From: Phocaeicola coprophilus DSM 18228 = JCM 13818
Lineage (GTDB): Bacteria > Bacteroidota > Bacteroidia > Bacteroidales > Bacteroidaceae
DNA length: 36,199 bases
Direction: 5' to 3'
NCBI RefSeq assembly: GCF_000157915.1
Contig: NZ_EQ973646.1
Coordinates: 208,198 to 244,396, forward strand
Shown: positions 8,464 through 16,969 of the stretch, piece after piece
Numbering within the stretch: position 1 is the first letter of the stretch
Layout: each line of letters opens with the position of its first letter
Translations under genes and position numbers: made by a program
Notes under the pieces: generated by a model
Told to the model about the DNA's origin: nothing
Databases searched by the model: none
What the model saw: the letters and a program-made list of their open reading frames with translations, nothing else

Positions 8464-10056
8464 ATGAAAGGAAAATTGATGATTGTAGCCGGTCTTACAG
8501 CCTGTGGACTGACGGCTACAGCTCAGACTCAATATGAAGCTGCTCGATTCTCAAGCAGCGAACTGAACGGAACCGCCCGGTTTGTCGGTATGGGAGGTGC
8601 TATGGGAGCATTGGGAGCTGATATATCCGTCATAGGAACCAACCCTGCAGGTATCGGGCTTTTCCGCGGACATGATATTTCGACGACTTTTGGATTCAAT
8701 TCAACGAAAACAAGCAGTGATTTTGCCGGAAGCCAGATGAGTGACAAGCGCCTGCGTGCTTCTTTTGATCAGATCGGATTTGTTTATTCCAGCAAGATTG
8801 GAAACCGGACTAAACTCCGTTATTTGAATTTCGGATTCAATTATCATAAGAGCCGTAACTTCAACCGTCTTTTCCAGACTGGAGGCCTTTTGGAGGGAGC
8901 TTCCCAGACACAGCAGATGGCTAATATGGTAGGAGGTTCCATCTCAAATATCAGTGAGATGGATAATATATATAAATATGATGGTCAAAGCGGACTTAAT
9001 CCTTATTCTCCGACGGGTGCTAATTATCCGTATCTGGGAGTAATGGGTATCCGTACGGAACTGGTTGGTGTTGGAACATTTCAGGACGGACAAGAAACTT
9101 TCCAGGCTCCAATTGGATGGAATGGAGATGCTAACGGCTTCCGCAGCCGTGAAGAAGGTGGCATCAGCCAGTATGACTTCAACATTTCAGCGAATGTGGA
9201 AGATCGGATGTATTTCGGTCTGACGCTGGGAGTTTATGACATCAATTATCGGCGGAGCACATATTACACGGAGGATATCTATGACGGTAACAGCAGTGGA
9301 TATTATGAGTTGCAGAATGCTTACCGGGCTGAAGGAAGCGGATTTGACGTAAAACTGGGAGCTATATTCAGACCAATTGCTGATTCTCCGTTCCGTTTCG
9401 GAGTGGCTATTCATACGCCGGTATGGTATGCACTGACAGAAACTTATTCGGCAGGGATTTATTCAAATCTGAACTATGCTGACAAGACGAATTTTGAGGC
9501 TAACGAATATATTCCCGATTATACTGGAGGAGAAACCTTGCGCGACTATCAGCTGCGTACACCATGGAAATTCAATGTGAATCTGGGTACTGTGTTAGGA
9601 GGAATGATGGCTGTGGGAGCTGAATACGAGTATGCTGACTATTCTTCTTCCAGACTGAGTTACGCTGACGGATACGAAATGGAGAACCAGAATATCTATA
9701 TCGGTGAGGATTTGAAGGGTATGCATACAGTACGTGTCGGAATGGAAACTCGTATTACACCATCTTTCAGTATACGTGCCGGTTACAATTACAGTACTTC
9801 AGCATTTAAGGAAACGGCTTATAAGGCATTAGAATATAATGATATGCGTACTGATACAGAATATACGAACAGTTTCGGACGGCACACGGCTACAGTCGGA
9901 TTCGGATATGGTGGCAAGGTTTTTTATGCTGACTTGGCATATAAGTTCGATACCTATAAATCTGATTTCTATGCTTTCAGTTCCGATGCTTTGAAAGCGA
10001 CGAAAGTGACAGATGACCGTCATCAGTTGTTATTGACCGTAGGACTTCATTTTTAA
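8464..10056 (+). CDS. OmpP1/FadL/TodX-family outer-membrane protein
   Basis: I chose the ATG at 8464 because it gives a clean signal peptide (MKGKLMIVAGLTACGLTATAQ); the open frame extends to 8392, directly after the previous stop. The mature protein begins with EAARFSSSELNGTARFVGMGGAMGALG, then the NPAGIGLFRG motif of the FadL/OmpP1 family. It ends in an aromatic beta-strand (LLLTVGLHF) typical of an outer-membrane barrel. FadL-type barrels take up hydrophobic compounds; in Bacteroidetes many are annotated 'hemin receptor' without proof. It is probably co-transcribed with the Trp/Gly-rich secreted protein upstream, and a terminator follows. Confidence 0.85.
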   Translation: MKGKLMIVAGLTACGLTATAQTQYEAARFSSSELNGTARFVGMGGAMGALGADISVIGTNPAGIGLFRGHDISTTFGFNSTKTSSDFAGSQMSDKRLRASFDQIGFVYSSKIGNRTKLRYLNFGFNYHKSRNFNRLFQTGGLLEGASQTQQMANMVGGSISNISEMDNIYKYDGQSGLNPYSPTGANYPYLGVMGIRTELVGVGTFQDGQETFQAPIGWNGDANGFRSREEGGISQYDFNISANVEDRMYFGLTLGVYDINYRRSTYYTEDIYDGNSSGYYELQNAYRAEGSGFDVKLGAIFRPIADSPFRFGVAIHTPVWYALTETYSAGIYSNLNYADKTNFEANEYIPDYTGGETLRDYQLRTPWKFNVNLGTVLGGMMAVGAEYEYADYSSSRLSYADGYEMENQNIYIGEDLKGMHTVRVGMETRITPSFSIRAGYNYSTSAFKETAYKALEYNDMRTDTEYTNSFGRHTATVGFGYGGKVFYADLAYKFDTYKSDFYAFSSDALKATKVTDDRHQLLLTVGLHF

Positions 10057-10090
10057 GAATTCATTGTGTTTTTTTGTTAATAGAAAGAGG

Positions 10091-10126
10091 GGTGTCCGGG
10101 AAGGTAATTTCCGGATGCCTTTTTTT
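10091..10126 (+). terminator. Intrinsic terminator of the FadL-like gene
   Basis: GGTGTCCGG (10091-10099) pairs with CCGGATGCC (10111-10119), with two G-T wobbles, followed by seven T (10120-10126). It overlaps the end of the convergent DUF4421 gene. Confidence 0.8.
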
Positions 10127-11282
10127 ATGGGGTTGCCGGTTTACGTTTCCAGAAGTTAAATCCCATATAGATTCTCAGACTTCCGAAGGAATTAGTCATG
10201 GAGAAATTCTGTTTCCGGTAGTCATAGGTATGCAATACCAGTGAAGCTCCGACATAATATTTGCTGTTGTTCCAGGTGATACCAGCCCGGGTAATGAGGT
10301 CAAAATTGATATCCTTTACCCATTCCATCCAGTTGGATGAGGCCGTATTGGGCTGGTCATTGATGCGGGCTTTTTTGTAGGCTATAGCAGGAAGTAATGA
10401 AACATTCAGCAGACAATTGCGTGCAAATACCCAGTTGTATCCATATCCCAGACTCAGGTTATAGTCAGTATAGCGTATACTATGAAATTTCAGAGATGGC
10501 TGTAACTGCTCCTGCATTTCTTCCGGAAGACAAGTATAATCGAACTTGATATTGTGTTGCGAATAAGCAAATCCGGCCATGAGAGATCCGCAGCTTTTGC
10601 GCTGATTCGTTGACTGGCTGTAGGCTGCAGGATAAGAAAAATGTTTGTGGTTGAAGATCCAGTAGGCATTCAGTCCCTTGATGTTGCTTTGGAATCCGGT
10701 AAAATCAGTTCTGCTATAGTCTTTCTCCAGGTTAAACTGAGAGTAGGAAGTCATTTTGAAATTACTTCCTGTCTTACGGTAATATAGGTCTACACCAAAC
10801 TTTCCGCTGTACAGGTTGAAGACAAACTCTTTGCGGGGAGCCGTATTGTCATTTTTACCAAGCAGACTTTTTATATCGAATGAGATACCTAGAAAAATCC
10901 ATCTCCAGCCGAAATAAACACCGATTTTGGGAGTTGCATTAGGTGCAAAGTTCAGACTTTGTCCGTTGGCTTCGTTACTTCCCAGGCGATAGTGTTCAAA
11001 CCAGGTACTTTGTTCCAGCATAAATGCCAGATTGTATTTGTTGGGGGATATGTAGGTAGTATCTACATCGTTTAATTTTTTGCCCACTTTCTTCAGCTCA
11101 ACCCCTGTGAGACGGATTGTATTCATCAGACCATCGGTCAGACTGCTGAGGGAGATGCGTGATGGCTTTATGCGCTGTTGGGGAGAAGATGGCATGCTGT
11201 CCTGTTTCTCGGTGGTCTGGGCAGAAAGGCCGTCACAGAGAAGCAGAAAGAAAGACAGAAGACAACATGCCGTTTGTTTCAT
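10125..11282 (-). CDS. DUF4421 family protein, probable outer-membrane or periplasmic
   Basis: A protein of 385 residues. A signal peptide ends at GLSAQ (residue 22). The body contains DTTYISPNKYNLAFMLEQ, a phrase I associate with DUF4421 of Bacteroidetes, followed by many alternating hydrophobic/aromatic strands and a C-terminus LRIYMGFNFWKRK. This fits a beta-rich envelope protein. No function is known for the family. It is the last gene of a minus-strand cluster behind the Gfo/Idh/MocA gene (16-base gap). Confidence 0.75.
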   Translation of the reverse strand: MKQTACCLLSFFLLLCDGLSAQTTEKQDSMPSSPQQRIKPSRISLSSLTDGLMNTIRLTGVELKKVGKKLNDVDTTYISPNKYNLAFMLEQSTWFEHYRLGSNEANGQSLNFAPNATPKIGVYFGWRWIFLGISFDIKSLLGKNDNTAPRKEFVFNLYSGKFGVDLYYRKTGSNFKMTSYSQFNLEKDYSRTDFTGFQSNIKGLNAYWIFNHKHFSYPAAYSQSTNQRKSCGSLMAGFAYSQHNIKFDYTCLPEEMQEQLQPSLKFHSIRYTDYNLSLGYGYNWVFARNCLLNVSLLPAIAYKKARINDQPNTASSNWMEWVKDINFDLITRAGITWNNSKYYVGASLVLHTYDYRKQNFSMTNSFGSLRIYMGFNFWKRKPATP

Positions 11283-11298
11283 CCCATTGTTTTTGATA

Positions 11299-12294
11299 TT
11301 ACAGTTTGTTCAGAATCTTGTCCATGACCCAGTTGGTGGGAGTTGCACTGACGCCGTCGCAGGTGCAGATTGCTTTTCCCTGCAAGTGTTCTACTACTGC
11401 CTTAATCAGTGGTAACTGTACATGTGGTGGGTTCGGTGGCAGGATTTCCTCCCGTCCCCGTTCTGTATGAAGGCCAATCGGATCATAGGTGAATACGGAG
11501 AAGCAAAGCATACCTTTGTCTCCGATGATTTCAATACGGTCTTCCTTGGCTGATTCATGAGCAACGAAACACCAGGAACCGGATCCGGGAAGTCCAGAGT
11601 CAAATTTAAAACAGGCACTGATGGTATCTTCTGCAGGATAAAGTCCGCCCCGGTTGCTTTTGTATCCTTCTGCTTCAAGGATACATCCGAACATGTCCTG
11701 AAGAATATCCAGCTGGTGAGGTGCGAGATCATAGAAATAACCTCCTCCTGCAATGTCGGGCTGTACACGCCAGGGAAGATTGGCACTGTTGTAATCGAGT
11801 GCACGTGGAGGTTGGGCGAAGCGGATCTGTACATTGATGACATTGCCGATTTCTCCGTCTTCCACTAGCTGACGGACTTTTTGGAAATAGGGCAGATAAC
11901 GACGGTAATAAGCGACAAAGCAAGGTATTCCGGTTTCTTTGGAGATACGGTTTATGCGTGCACAGTCTTCATAGCTGGCAGCCATGGGCTTTTCGATGTA
12001 AACCGGTTTGCCAGCTTTCATAGCCATAATGGCAAAAGTTGCATGTGATGATGGCGGAGTTGCTATGTAGATGGCATTGACGTCTTCATCGCCGATAAGT
12101 TCCTGAGCATCGGTGTACCAGCGGGGAATATGGTGCCGGATGGCATATGATTTGACTTTTTCTTCGTCCCGGCTCATAACGGCTACAACTTCTGAGCCGT
12201 CTATCATGTTGAAGGCAGGTCCGCTTTTCTTTTCGGTTACTTCTCCACAACCGATAAATCCCCAGCGAACTTTCTTTAAATTCATCATCGTCAT
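11299..12294 (-). CDS. Gfo/Idh/MocA family NAD(P)-dependent oxidoreductase
   Basis: A protein of 331 residues from the ATG at 12294; ATGs at 12288 and 12285 are equally plausible. The N-terminal Rossmann domain has VRWGFIGCGEVTEK, the second-strand region EVVAVMSRDEEK, AIYIATPPSSHA and the family signature EKPMAASYEDC with the catalytic-site Lys. The C-terminal part includes DIAGGGYFYDLAPHQLDIL. Such enzymes oxidise or reduce sugars and cyclitols in the cytoplasm; the substrate cannot be predicted. It lies between a periplasmic solute-binding protein (11-base gap upstream) and the DUF4421 gene. Confidence 0.9.
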   Translation of the reverse strand: MTMMNLKKVRWGFIGCGEVTEKKSGPAFNMIDGSEVVAVMSRDEEKVKSYAIRHHIPRWYTDAQELIGDEDVNAIYIATPPSSHATFAIMAMKAGKPVYIEKPMAASYEDCARINRISKETGIPCFVAYYRRYLPYFQKVRQLVEDGEIGNVINVQIRFAQPPRALDYNSANLPWRVQPDIAGGGYFYDLAPHQLDILQDMFGCILEAEGYKSNRGGLYPAEDTISACFKFDSGLPGSGSWCFVAHESAKEDRIEIIGDKGMLCFSVFTYDPIGLHTERGREEILPPNPPHVQLPLIKAVVEHLQGKAICTCDGVSATPTNWVMDKILNKL

Positions 12295-12305
12295 TTGTAT
12301 AGGTT

Positions 12306-13124
12306 TTAGTTGAAGTATTTATTGTATAGTTGTTTATATTCCTTACTTTCGGTATAAGTGTCGAGCCAACTGTTGAGACTGTCCAGCAGGATGGGGGCAT
12401 ATTTCCCTACTCCCCAGGCATAGAACTGTGTGAAGCTGATGTCTGTATTGATGTCCAGGTTGGGAAAGTCTTTTATGGAAGCTTTGGCAATATGCTCGTC
12501 GCACACCGCATAGTCGATATCTCCCTCAGCTACCATCGCAAGCAATTGTTCCGGACCATACTGGGTTACCTGCTTGACATAAATGGTATCTGCTATTTCT
12601 TCCATCAGATTATGTATGCGTAGCAGAGTGGGGGAGTGCTTGATGACATGCAGTGTTTTGTGAGCCAGATCCAGCTGACTCTTGATATACATGCTGTCTT
12701 TTCCTTCTTCTTTTTTGCGCTGAACCAGGACCTGTTTACTCAGCTGAAGCGTATGGGTAAACAACAGGGAATGTTTGGAACGGGTTGTTATAATGGTTCC
12801 TGTTGCAAGAATGTCACATTTCCCGTCACTGATCATTTGCAGACGTTTGTCAAAACTCATTTCAGGAATAATTTCCAGTTGAAGTCCTTTTTCTTTGGCA
12901 AAGGCATGCAGCAGTTCGTAATCAAAGCCCTGGATTGTGTCACCCGAAACATGATAGCTGATGGCATTGTATTCGGTTACGGCACGTAATATACCTGACT
13001 GTTTGATTTCGGGATAATCCCGTAAGGTGGCTGGAGGCTCTTGAGCTTCCGGTTGGGTACATAGCAGGATAACAGCAATGACTATCCCTGCCAGCAGCCA
13101 GTAGGAGATACGTTTTCGGGGCAT
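12306..13124 (-). CDS. Periplasmic solute-binding (SBP_bac_3) protein, orphan
   Basis: A protein of 272 residues. One hydrophobic segment (about 8-22, SYWLLAGIVIAVILLC) is an uncleaved anchor or signal; the residue before Cys is Leu, so a lipobox is unlikely. The rest matches the amino-acid-type binding-protein fold: GILRAVTEYNAISY, GFDYELLHAFAKEKGLQLE, CDILATGTIITTRSKHSLLFTHTL, QLLAMVAEGDIDYAVCDEH. This resembles the N-terminal domain of MltF but has no lytic transglycosylase domain. There is no ABC permease or ATPase nearby, so it probably senses or delivers a ligand rather than feeding an ABC importer. It begins 5 bases after the stop of the putative porin. Confidence 0.82.
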   Translation of the reverse strand: MPRKRISYWLLAGIVIAVILLCTQPEAQEPPATLRDYPEIKQSGILRAVTEYNAISYHVSGDTIQGFDYELLHAFAKEKGLQLEIIPEMSFDKRLQMISDGKCDILATGTIITTRSKHSLLFTHTLQLSKQVLVQRKKEEGKDSMYIKSQLDLAHKTLHVIKHSPTLLRIHNLMEEIADTIYVKQVTQYGPEQLLAMVAEGDIDYAVCDEHIAKASIKDFPNLDINTDISFTQFYAWGVGKYAPILLDSLNSWLDTYTESKEYKQLYNKYFN

Positions 13125-13129
13125 AATCG

Positions 13130-15259
13130 TTAGTCAAAAAAGTTCCAGGAAAGTCCGACTTTCAGGATACGTGGATTGAGGGGATAATGTGGAGCCAGGA
13201 AGTAGCTTCTTTTTCCCGTTCCCTGTACCAGATTGTACATTTGCAGGAAGATGCGTGTACGTTTCAGGTGCAGATTGACGTATCCGTTCACAAGCGGATA
13301 TCCTCCTAATTTGTATCGTGTATTTGCATTCTGCAGGTAGAATTGGCCGATTGCAGGCGCATAATCCGGTGCATAATATTCCGTAAAGTAGCGGACATCA
13401 GCTCCCAGTTCAACATTCAGAACCTTCTTGGCCAGGGCAAACTTCAAGTAAAGATTATGGTAGAGAACCAGTTCCGGTAAGGGAAGTATGTCCTGATTGC
13501 TGGTCTTCTGATAGGTAATTTCATTATCCAGATGCAGAATTCCCAGTTTGAAATTTTGTCGGAGTGTTGCACTGAATATTTGAATGTTTCCCGAATGCTG
13601 GCGTACGGCAACATCATTTTTGTAGTTAGTCTGAGTTGGATCGATGGCATCCGGTGTTCCCACAGAGGTATTATCCAGGTAGGTGTAATTGGTAATGTTT
13701 TCCACACCTGCCTTTAGCATGGTCTTCCAGCGGTCAATGCTTAGTTTTCCTTCAATGCGGGTACGGGTGATTTTCGACAGGTCGTTGTTATCCCACCAAT
13801 AATGTTTAGAGTGGAAGTGACGGTAATAAAATGTCGGATTAAGATTCTTGATATACGCATTGGCTTCCAGCCGGACAGTATCGTTGAACAGGCGGAAGTT
13901 CAGATCCCCTTGTCCTTCAATGGTAAATTGTCCGGCATCTTCACCGGCTAATGCGATTTCACCCAGTACATTGTAGTGGAGCGTATGTCCTTGTGTCTTG
14001 ATAAGCTGGCCTCCTACCGAGAGAACATTTTCTGCCAGTTCGGTCGACAAACGTCTTCCCGGGTTGTCGAGTATTGTATCTGTCAAGGTGAATCGTCTGT
14101 GCTCAAAGCTCATAAATGCGGTCAGCCCGGCTTTGGCCCATTTGTTGAACCCTTCACGCAAGGAGATTCCGACCGTGTTTTTGATGCTGAAATGCTTGGT
14201 GATATCCGTAGAGTCGTTGCCCAGATAGTTATGGGCAAAATAGGCTTCGTTCTGCTCATTGTCATAAGATATGTATTTACGGCGATTGATATCTGCCTTG
14301 ACTGTATGGATAAAGCTGGTTACAGGTACAAAGACTTCTTTGGCTATCGTGTCATTTTTCTGCATTTCTTCCCGATAGAACCCCAGGTTATAGCGGTGAG
14401 TGAAAAAGGCATGATATCCTGTGTTATGATTCCAGATCTCTGACAGATTAGTCGGCATTTCAGATTCGGTATATTTCTTTTTGCCTTCTGCCATTTCAAG
14501 AGGATAAGTGATGTACCGGTCATCTTCAAGTCCTCCATTTTCTGCTACTTTCAGGTTGTCGTTGATAAAGGTAAAATGCATGTTATACTTGTCACCCAGA
14601 TAATAGGCGAAAAGGTTACCATTGAACAACGCAGTAGACTGGCTTTGGTATTTGCCTCGTCCGTACGTATAGTCAATGTCAAACCCAAATCCCAGTCTCC
14701 GGTTGACATTCGTCGCAAAATGGGCTTTAAAGCGTTCCTCACCGTAACGTCCGTCTCCCTGTTTGTAGTAAGTCAGATTGGTATAAGGTGATTTCGTGTT
14801 GGTGTAGATGATATCTTCCGGTTGACGTACGGTAAAGTCATACGGATCGGTAAAGAAGAACTGGTTCCCTTCTTTACGTTCAAAGAAAACATGAGCAATA
14901 CGCGGAGCTCCCAGGTTACCCAGATAGGTGTAGTGGCCGGTAGGTCCTCCGGTGTCATTCGTATTCTGGAATCCATGTTGTAGAGTATCTACAGGTACTT
15001 CCGTAGAGTTCCCGAAACGCGGATCAATGGTCCATGACTGGATACCGATGGGGATGGTGTTGGCATCAATGACAGCTGTTGTATCAATGGGGTTTCCATC
15101 CCTGTCGACTCTGTTTCCGTTACGGTCAATTCTGTTTCCGTTTTCGTCTGTTGTATATGAATTGCCGAACTGGCTATATTGATTCTGGTAATTCGTCTGA
15201 GCAGATATGCTTCCACATATCATTGCTAACACAATTGCAAAAAATATCTTTTTCATCAT
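13130..15259 (-). CDS. Putative porin (Porin_10 type outer-membrane barrel)
   Basis: A protein of 709 residues with signal peptide MMKKIFFAIVLAMICGSISA. The mature N-terminus carries three short tandem repeats (GNRIDRNG, GNRVDRDG, GNPIDTT), resembling a calcium-binding or linker repeat. The long remainder is beta-strand rich and ends in an aromatic strand (LKVGLSWNFFD), as outer-membrane barrels do. The sequence and size match the Bacteroidetes 'putative porin' family. It is the first gene of the porin, binding-protein, oxidoreductase, DUF4421 cluster, suggesting outer-membrane entry and periplasmic recognition of a common ligand (inference). Its -7 promoter element lies only 5 bases before the ATG. 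Confidence 0.85.
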   Translation of the reverse strand: MMKKIFFAIVLAMICGSISAQTNYQNQYSQFGNSYTTDENGNRIDRNGNRVDRDGNPIDTTAVIDANTIPIGIQSWTIDPRFGNSTEVPVDTLQHGFQNTNDTGGPTGHYTYLGNLGAPRIAHVFFERKEGNQFFFTDPYDFTVRQPEDIIYTNTKSPYTNLTYYKQGDGRYGEERFKAHFATNVNRRLGFGFDIDYTYGRGKYQSQSTALFNGNLFAYYLGDKYNMHFTFINDNLKVAENGGLEDDRYITYPLEMAEGKKKYTESEMPTNLSEIWNHNTGYHAFFTHRYNLGFYREEMQKNDTIAKEVFVPVTSFIHTVKADINRRKYISYDNEQNEAYFAHNYLGNDSTDITKHFSIKNTVGISLREGFNKWAKAGLTAFMSFEHRRFTLTDTILDNPGRRLSTELAENVLSVGGQLIKTQGHTLHYNVLGEIALAGEDAGQFTIEGQGDLNFRLFNDTVRLEANAYIKNLNPTFYYRHFHSKHYWWDNNDLSKITRTRIEGKLSIDRWKTMLKAGVENITNYTYLDNTSVGTPDAIDPTQTNYKNDVAVRQHSGNIQIFSATLRQNFKLGILHLDNEITYQKTSNQDILPLPELVLYHNLYLKFALAKKVLNVELGADVRYFTEYYAPDYAPAIGQFYLQNANTRYKLGGYPLVNGYVNLHLKRTRIFLQMYNLVQGTGKRSYFLAPHYPLNPRILKVGLSWNFFD

Positions 15260-15264
15260 GTGGA

Positions 15265-15272
15265 CAAAGATA
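15265..15272 (-). promoter_or_regulatory. -7 element directly before the porin ATG
   Basis: The minus strand reads TATCTTTG, a perfect TAnnTTTG, ending 5 bases before the ATG at 15259. No TTTG is found 19 bp upstream. If used, transcription would begin at or next to the start codon, giving a leaderless mRNA. Confidence 0.45.
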
Positions 15273-15344
15273 CAATATAAAATGAAATCCCGGGATAACG
15301 GGGGCTTATTATTTTCAAAATATCTGTATGGACCACAAATAAAT

Positions 15345-15397
15345 ACGGATTATGCAACCTGCCTGCAAGAGTCTTGTCAGGAAGTTGCATAATCCGT
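15345..15397 (-). terminator. Long hairpin after the oxidoreductase operon
   Basis: Perfect 14-bp arms (ACGGATTATGCAAC at 15345-15358 and its complement at 15384-15397) enclose a further short stem. It lies 35 bases past the gamma-subunit stop. The minus strand continues ATTTATTTG, a weak U tract, so it is a likely but not classical terminator. Confidence 0.6.
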
Positions 15398-15431
15398 CAG
15401 AACCTGTATTCGAAGAAAAATATTTCAGGAA

Positions 15432-15974
15432 TCAGGCTTTCCGAATAATATCCATACCGATCCGGATGGCTTCTTCGTTCATCGGGATCAGATGATGATG
15501 GCGTTCCGGAAGAGTTTTTTTCAGAGCCTTGATCACGCTGTCGATCGATACCACGGGACAAAGCTTCAGCAATCCGCCCAAAACGATCATATTGAATGTC
15601 TTGGCCATTTTACGTTCGTTGGCTTCATCCATTGCGTCAATTCGGTAAATCTGAATATCCTGACGGGTAGGAGGATTGATAATTCCATAACCGTCATAGA
15701 TCAGTATACCGCCCGGTTTCACTTTGTTTTCAAACTTGGCAAGAGAGGGCTGGTTTAAAATAATGGCGATATCATATTTGCTGAGGATCGGTGAAGAGAT
15801 CCGTTCATCACTTACGATAACGGTAACGTTGGCTGTACCACCACGCTGTTCAGGACCGTATGCAGGCATCCAGGTCACTTCTTTGTCTTCCATCAATCCA
15901 GAATAGGCAAGAATCTTTCCCATAGAAAGTACGCCTTGTCCGCCAAATCCGGCTATAATTATTTCATGTTTCAT
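15432..15974 (-). CDS. 2-oxoacid:ferredoxin oxidoreductase, gamma subunit
   Basis: A protein of 180 residues, the normal size for a separate gamma subunit. It begins MKHEIIIAGFGGQGVLSMGKILAYSG, the typical IxGxGGQGV motif, and contains MPAYGPEQRGGTANVTVIVSDE, both diagnostic of the POR/KOR gamma family. With alpha, beta and ferredoxin subunits it forms a cytoplasmic complex that oxidatively decarboxylates 2-oxoacids to acyl-CoA with reduction of ferredoxin. It is the last gene of the operon, 17 bases after the beta subunit. The 2-oxoacid is uncertain: homologues are annotated for 2-oxoglutarate (KorC) or branched-chain 2-oxoacids (VorA type). Confidence 0.93.
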   Translation of the reverse strand: MKHEIIIAGFGGQGVLSMGKILAYSGLMEDKEVTWMPAYGPEQRGGTANVTVIVSDERISSPILSKYDIAIILNQPSLAKFENKVKPGGILIYDGYGIINPPTRQDIQIYRIDAMDEANERKMAKTFNMIVLGGLLKLCPVVSIDSVIKALKKTLPERHHHLIPMNEEAIRIGMDIIRKA

Positions 15975-15991
15975 ATACGCTCTTTCTTTCG

Positions 15992-16765
15992 TTATTTATT
16001 CTCACTTGTATCTTTCAGGTCACCGATGGGATAGAATGGGAACATGTTTTCTACCATCCATTTGTTGGCTGCATCCGGACTCATCTTCCAGCCGGAATTA
16101 CAGGTTGAAACGATTTCCACAAGGTTGGAACCTTTTCCCTGCATGGAGTTCTCAAAAGCTTTACGGATTGCCTTTTTGGCTTTACGGATTGCCGGTACAC
16201 TATGTACTGACTGACGCGTTACATAGCAGGTTCCTTCTAAGGTTGCAGCGATTTCAGTCATCTTTAAAGGATAACCATGTATCTCAGGAATACGTCCGTA
16301 AGGACAGGTTGCTGTCTTCATACCCAGCAGAGTGGTCGGGGCCATCTGTCCTCCCGTCATACCATAAATGGCATTGTTGATGAAGATAATTGTAATATTT
16401 TCACCGCGGTTGAGTGCATGGATCGTTTCAGCAGTACCGATACAAGCCAGGTCACCATCTCCCTGGTAAGTGAATACCAGTCTGTCCGGCCACAGTCTTT
16501 TTATGGCAGACGCCAGAGCTGGAGCACGTCCGTGTGCAGCTTCCTGGCAGTCAATATCCAGATAGTTATACATAAATACGGCACATCCTACCGGGCTGAC
16601 GCCGATAGCTTTTTCTTCCATGCCCATTTCTTCAATGACTTCAGCAATCAGCTTATGTACGACTCCATGGCTACATCCCGGGCAATAATGCATCGGATTG
16701 TCATTGAGCAGGCGTGGCTTTTGGTATACTAGGTTTTCGGGTTTTATGATATCTTCTTTTGTCAT
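15992..16765 (-). CDS. 2-oxoacid:ferredoxin oxidoreductase, beta subunit (TPP-binding)
   Basis: A protein of 257 residues from the ATG at 16765. The frame stays open to 16843, but a strong Shine-Dalgarno (AGGAGG at 16774-16779) and the preceding 58-codon gene decide this start. The thiamine diphosphate motif is GDGDLACIG followed by IIFINNAIYGMTGGQ. HYCPGCSHG near the N-terminus is the conserved Cys motif of OFOR beta subunits. With alpha it carries the active site for 2-oxoacid decarboxylation. The length fits the KorB/VorB group rather than the fused pyruvate enzyme. Confidence 0.94.
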   Translation of the reverse strand: MTKEDIIKPENLVYQKPRLLNDNPMHYCPGCSHGVVHKLIAEVIEEMGMEEKAIGVSPVGCAVFMYNYLDIDCQEAAHGRAPALASAIKRLWPDRLVFTYQGDGDLACIGTAETIHALNRGENITIIFINNAIYGMTGGQMAPTTLLGMKTATCPYGRIPEIHGYPLKMTEIAATLEGTCYVTRQSVHSVPAIRKAKKAIRKAFENSMQGKGSNLVEIVSTCNSGWKMSPDAANKWMVENMFPFYPIGDLKDTSENK

Positions 16766-16773
16766 ATCTTGAT

Positions 16774-16779
16774 CCTCCT
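16774..16779 (-). promoter_or_regulatory. Unusual strong Shine-Dalgarno before the beta subunit
   Basis: The minus strand reads CAGGAGGATCAAGATATG, with a full AGGAGG 8 bases before the ATG. Most genes in this window have no such sequence, in line with weak anti-SD use in Bacteroidetes. It decides the start of the beta subunit. Confidence 0.7.
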
Positions 16780-16782
16780 GTA

Positions 16783-16959
16783 TTATCGTAGTAAGAAACG
16801 AAAAACGAACTCCATCATTTTGAGAAACAAGGAAGCCCCACATACATAGAAGAACAGGGTTTTATCGTCTCCCAATGAGAAGTAGAGTATGAATGAAGCA
16901 ACAGCTCCAATCAGGAACAGAGCGTTCAGTATTGTCCTGGTTTTTTCAATGCTGTCCAT
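16783..16959 (-). CDS. Small membrane protein, 58 aa, inside the oxidoreductase operon
   Basis: An ATG at 16959 opens a 58-codon frame ending TAA at 16783. It fits exactly between the alpha stop (10-base gap) and the beta start (17-base gap). The protein starts MDSIEKTRTILNALFLIGAV. It has a short charged N-terminus and two hydrophobic stretches (about 11-27 and 35-49) joined by a SLGDDKT turn, then a basic end (FVFRFLLR), giving a predicted two-helix inner-membrane protein. No family is recognised. The tight spacing on both sides supports translation within the operon; it could tether the complex to the membrane (speculative). Confidence 0.7.
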   Translation of the reverse strand: MDSIEKTRTILNALFLIGAVASFILYFSLGDDKTLFFYVCGASLFLKMMEFVFRFLLR

Positions 16960-16969
16960 TTATTCTTAC

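Noticed and set aside
12306-13124. MltF-type lytic transglycosylase
   Set aside because: Only the solute-binding domain is present; the protein ends at 272 residues without a transglycosylase domain.
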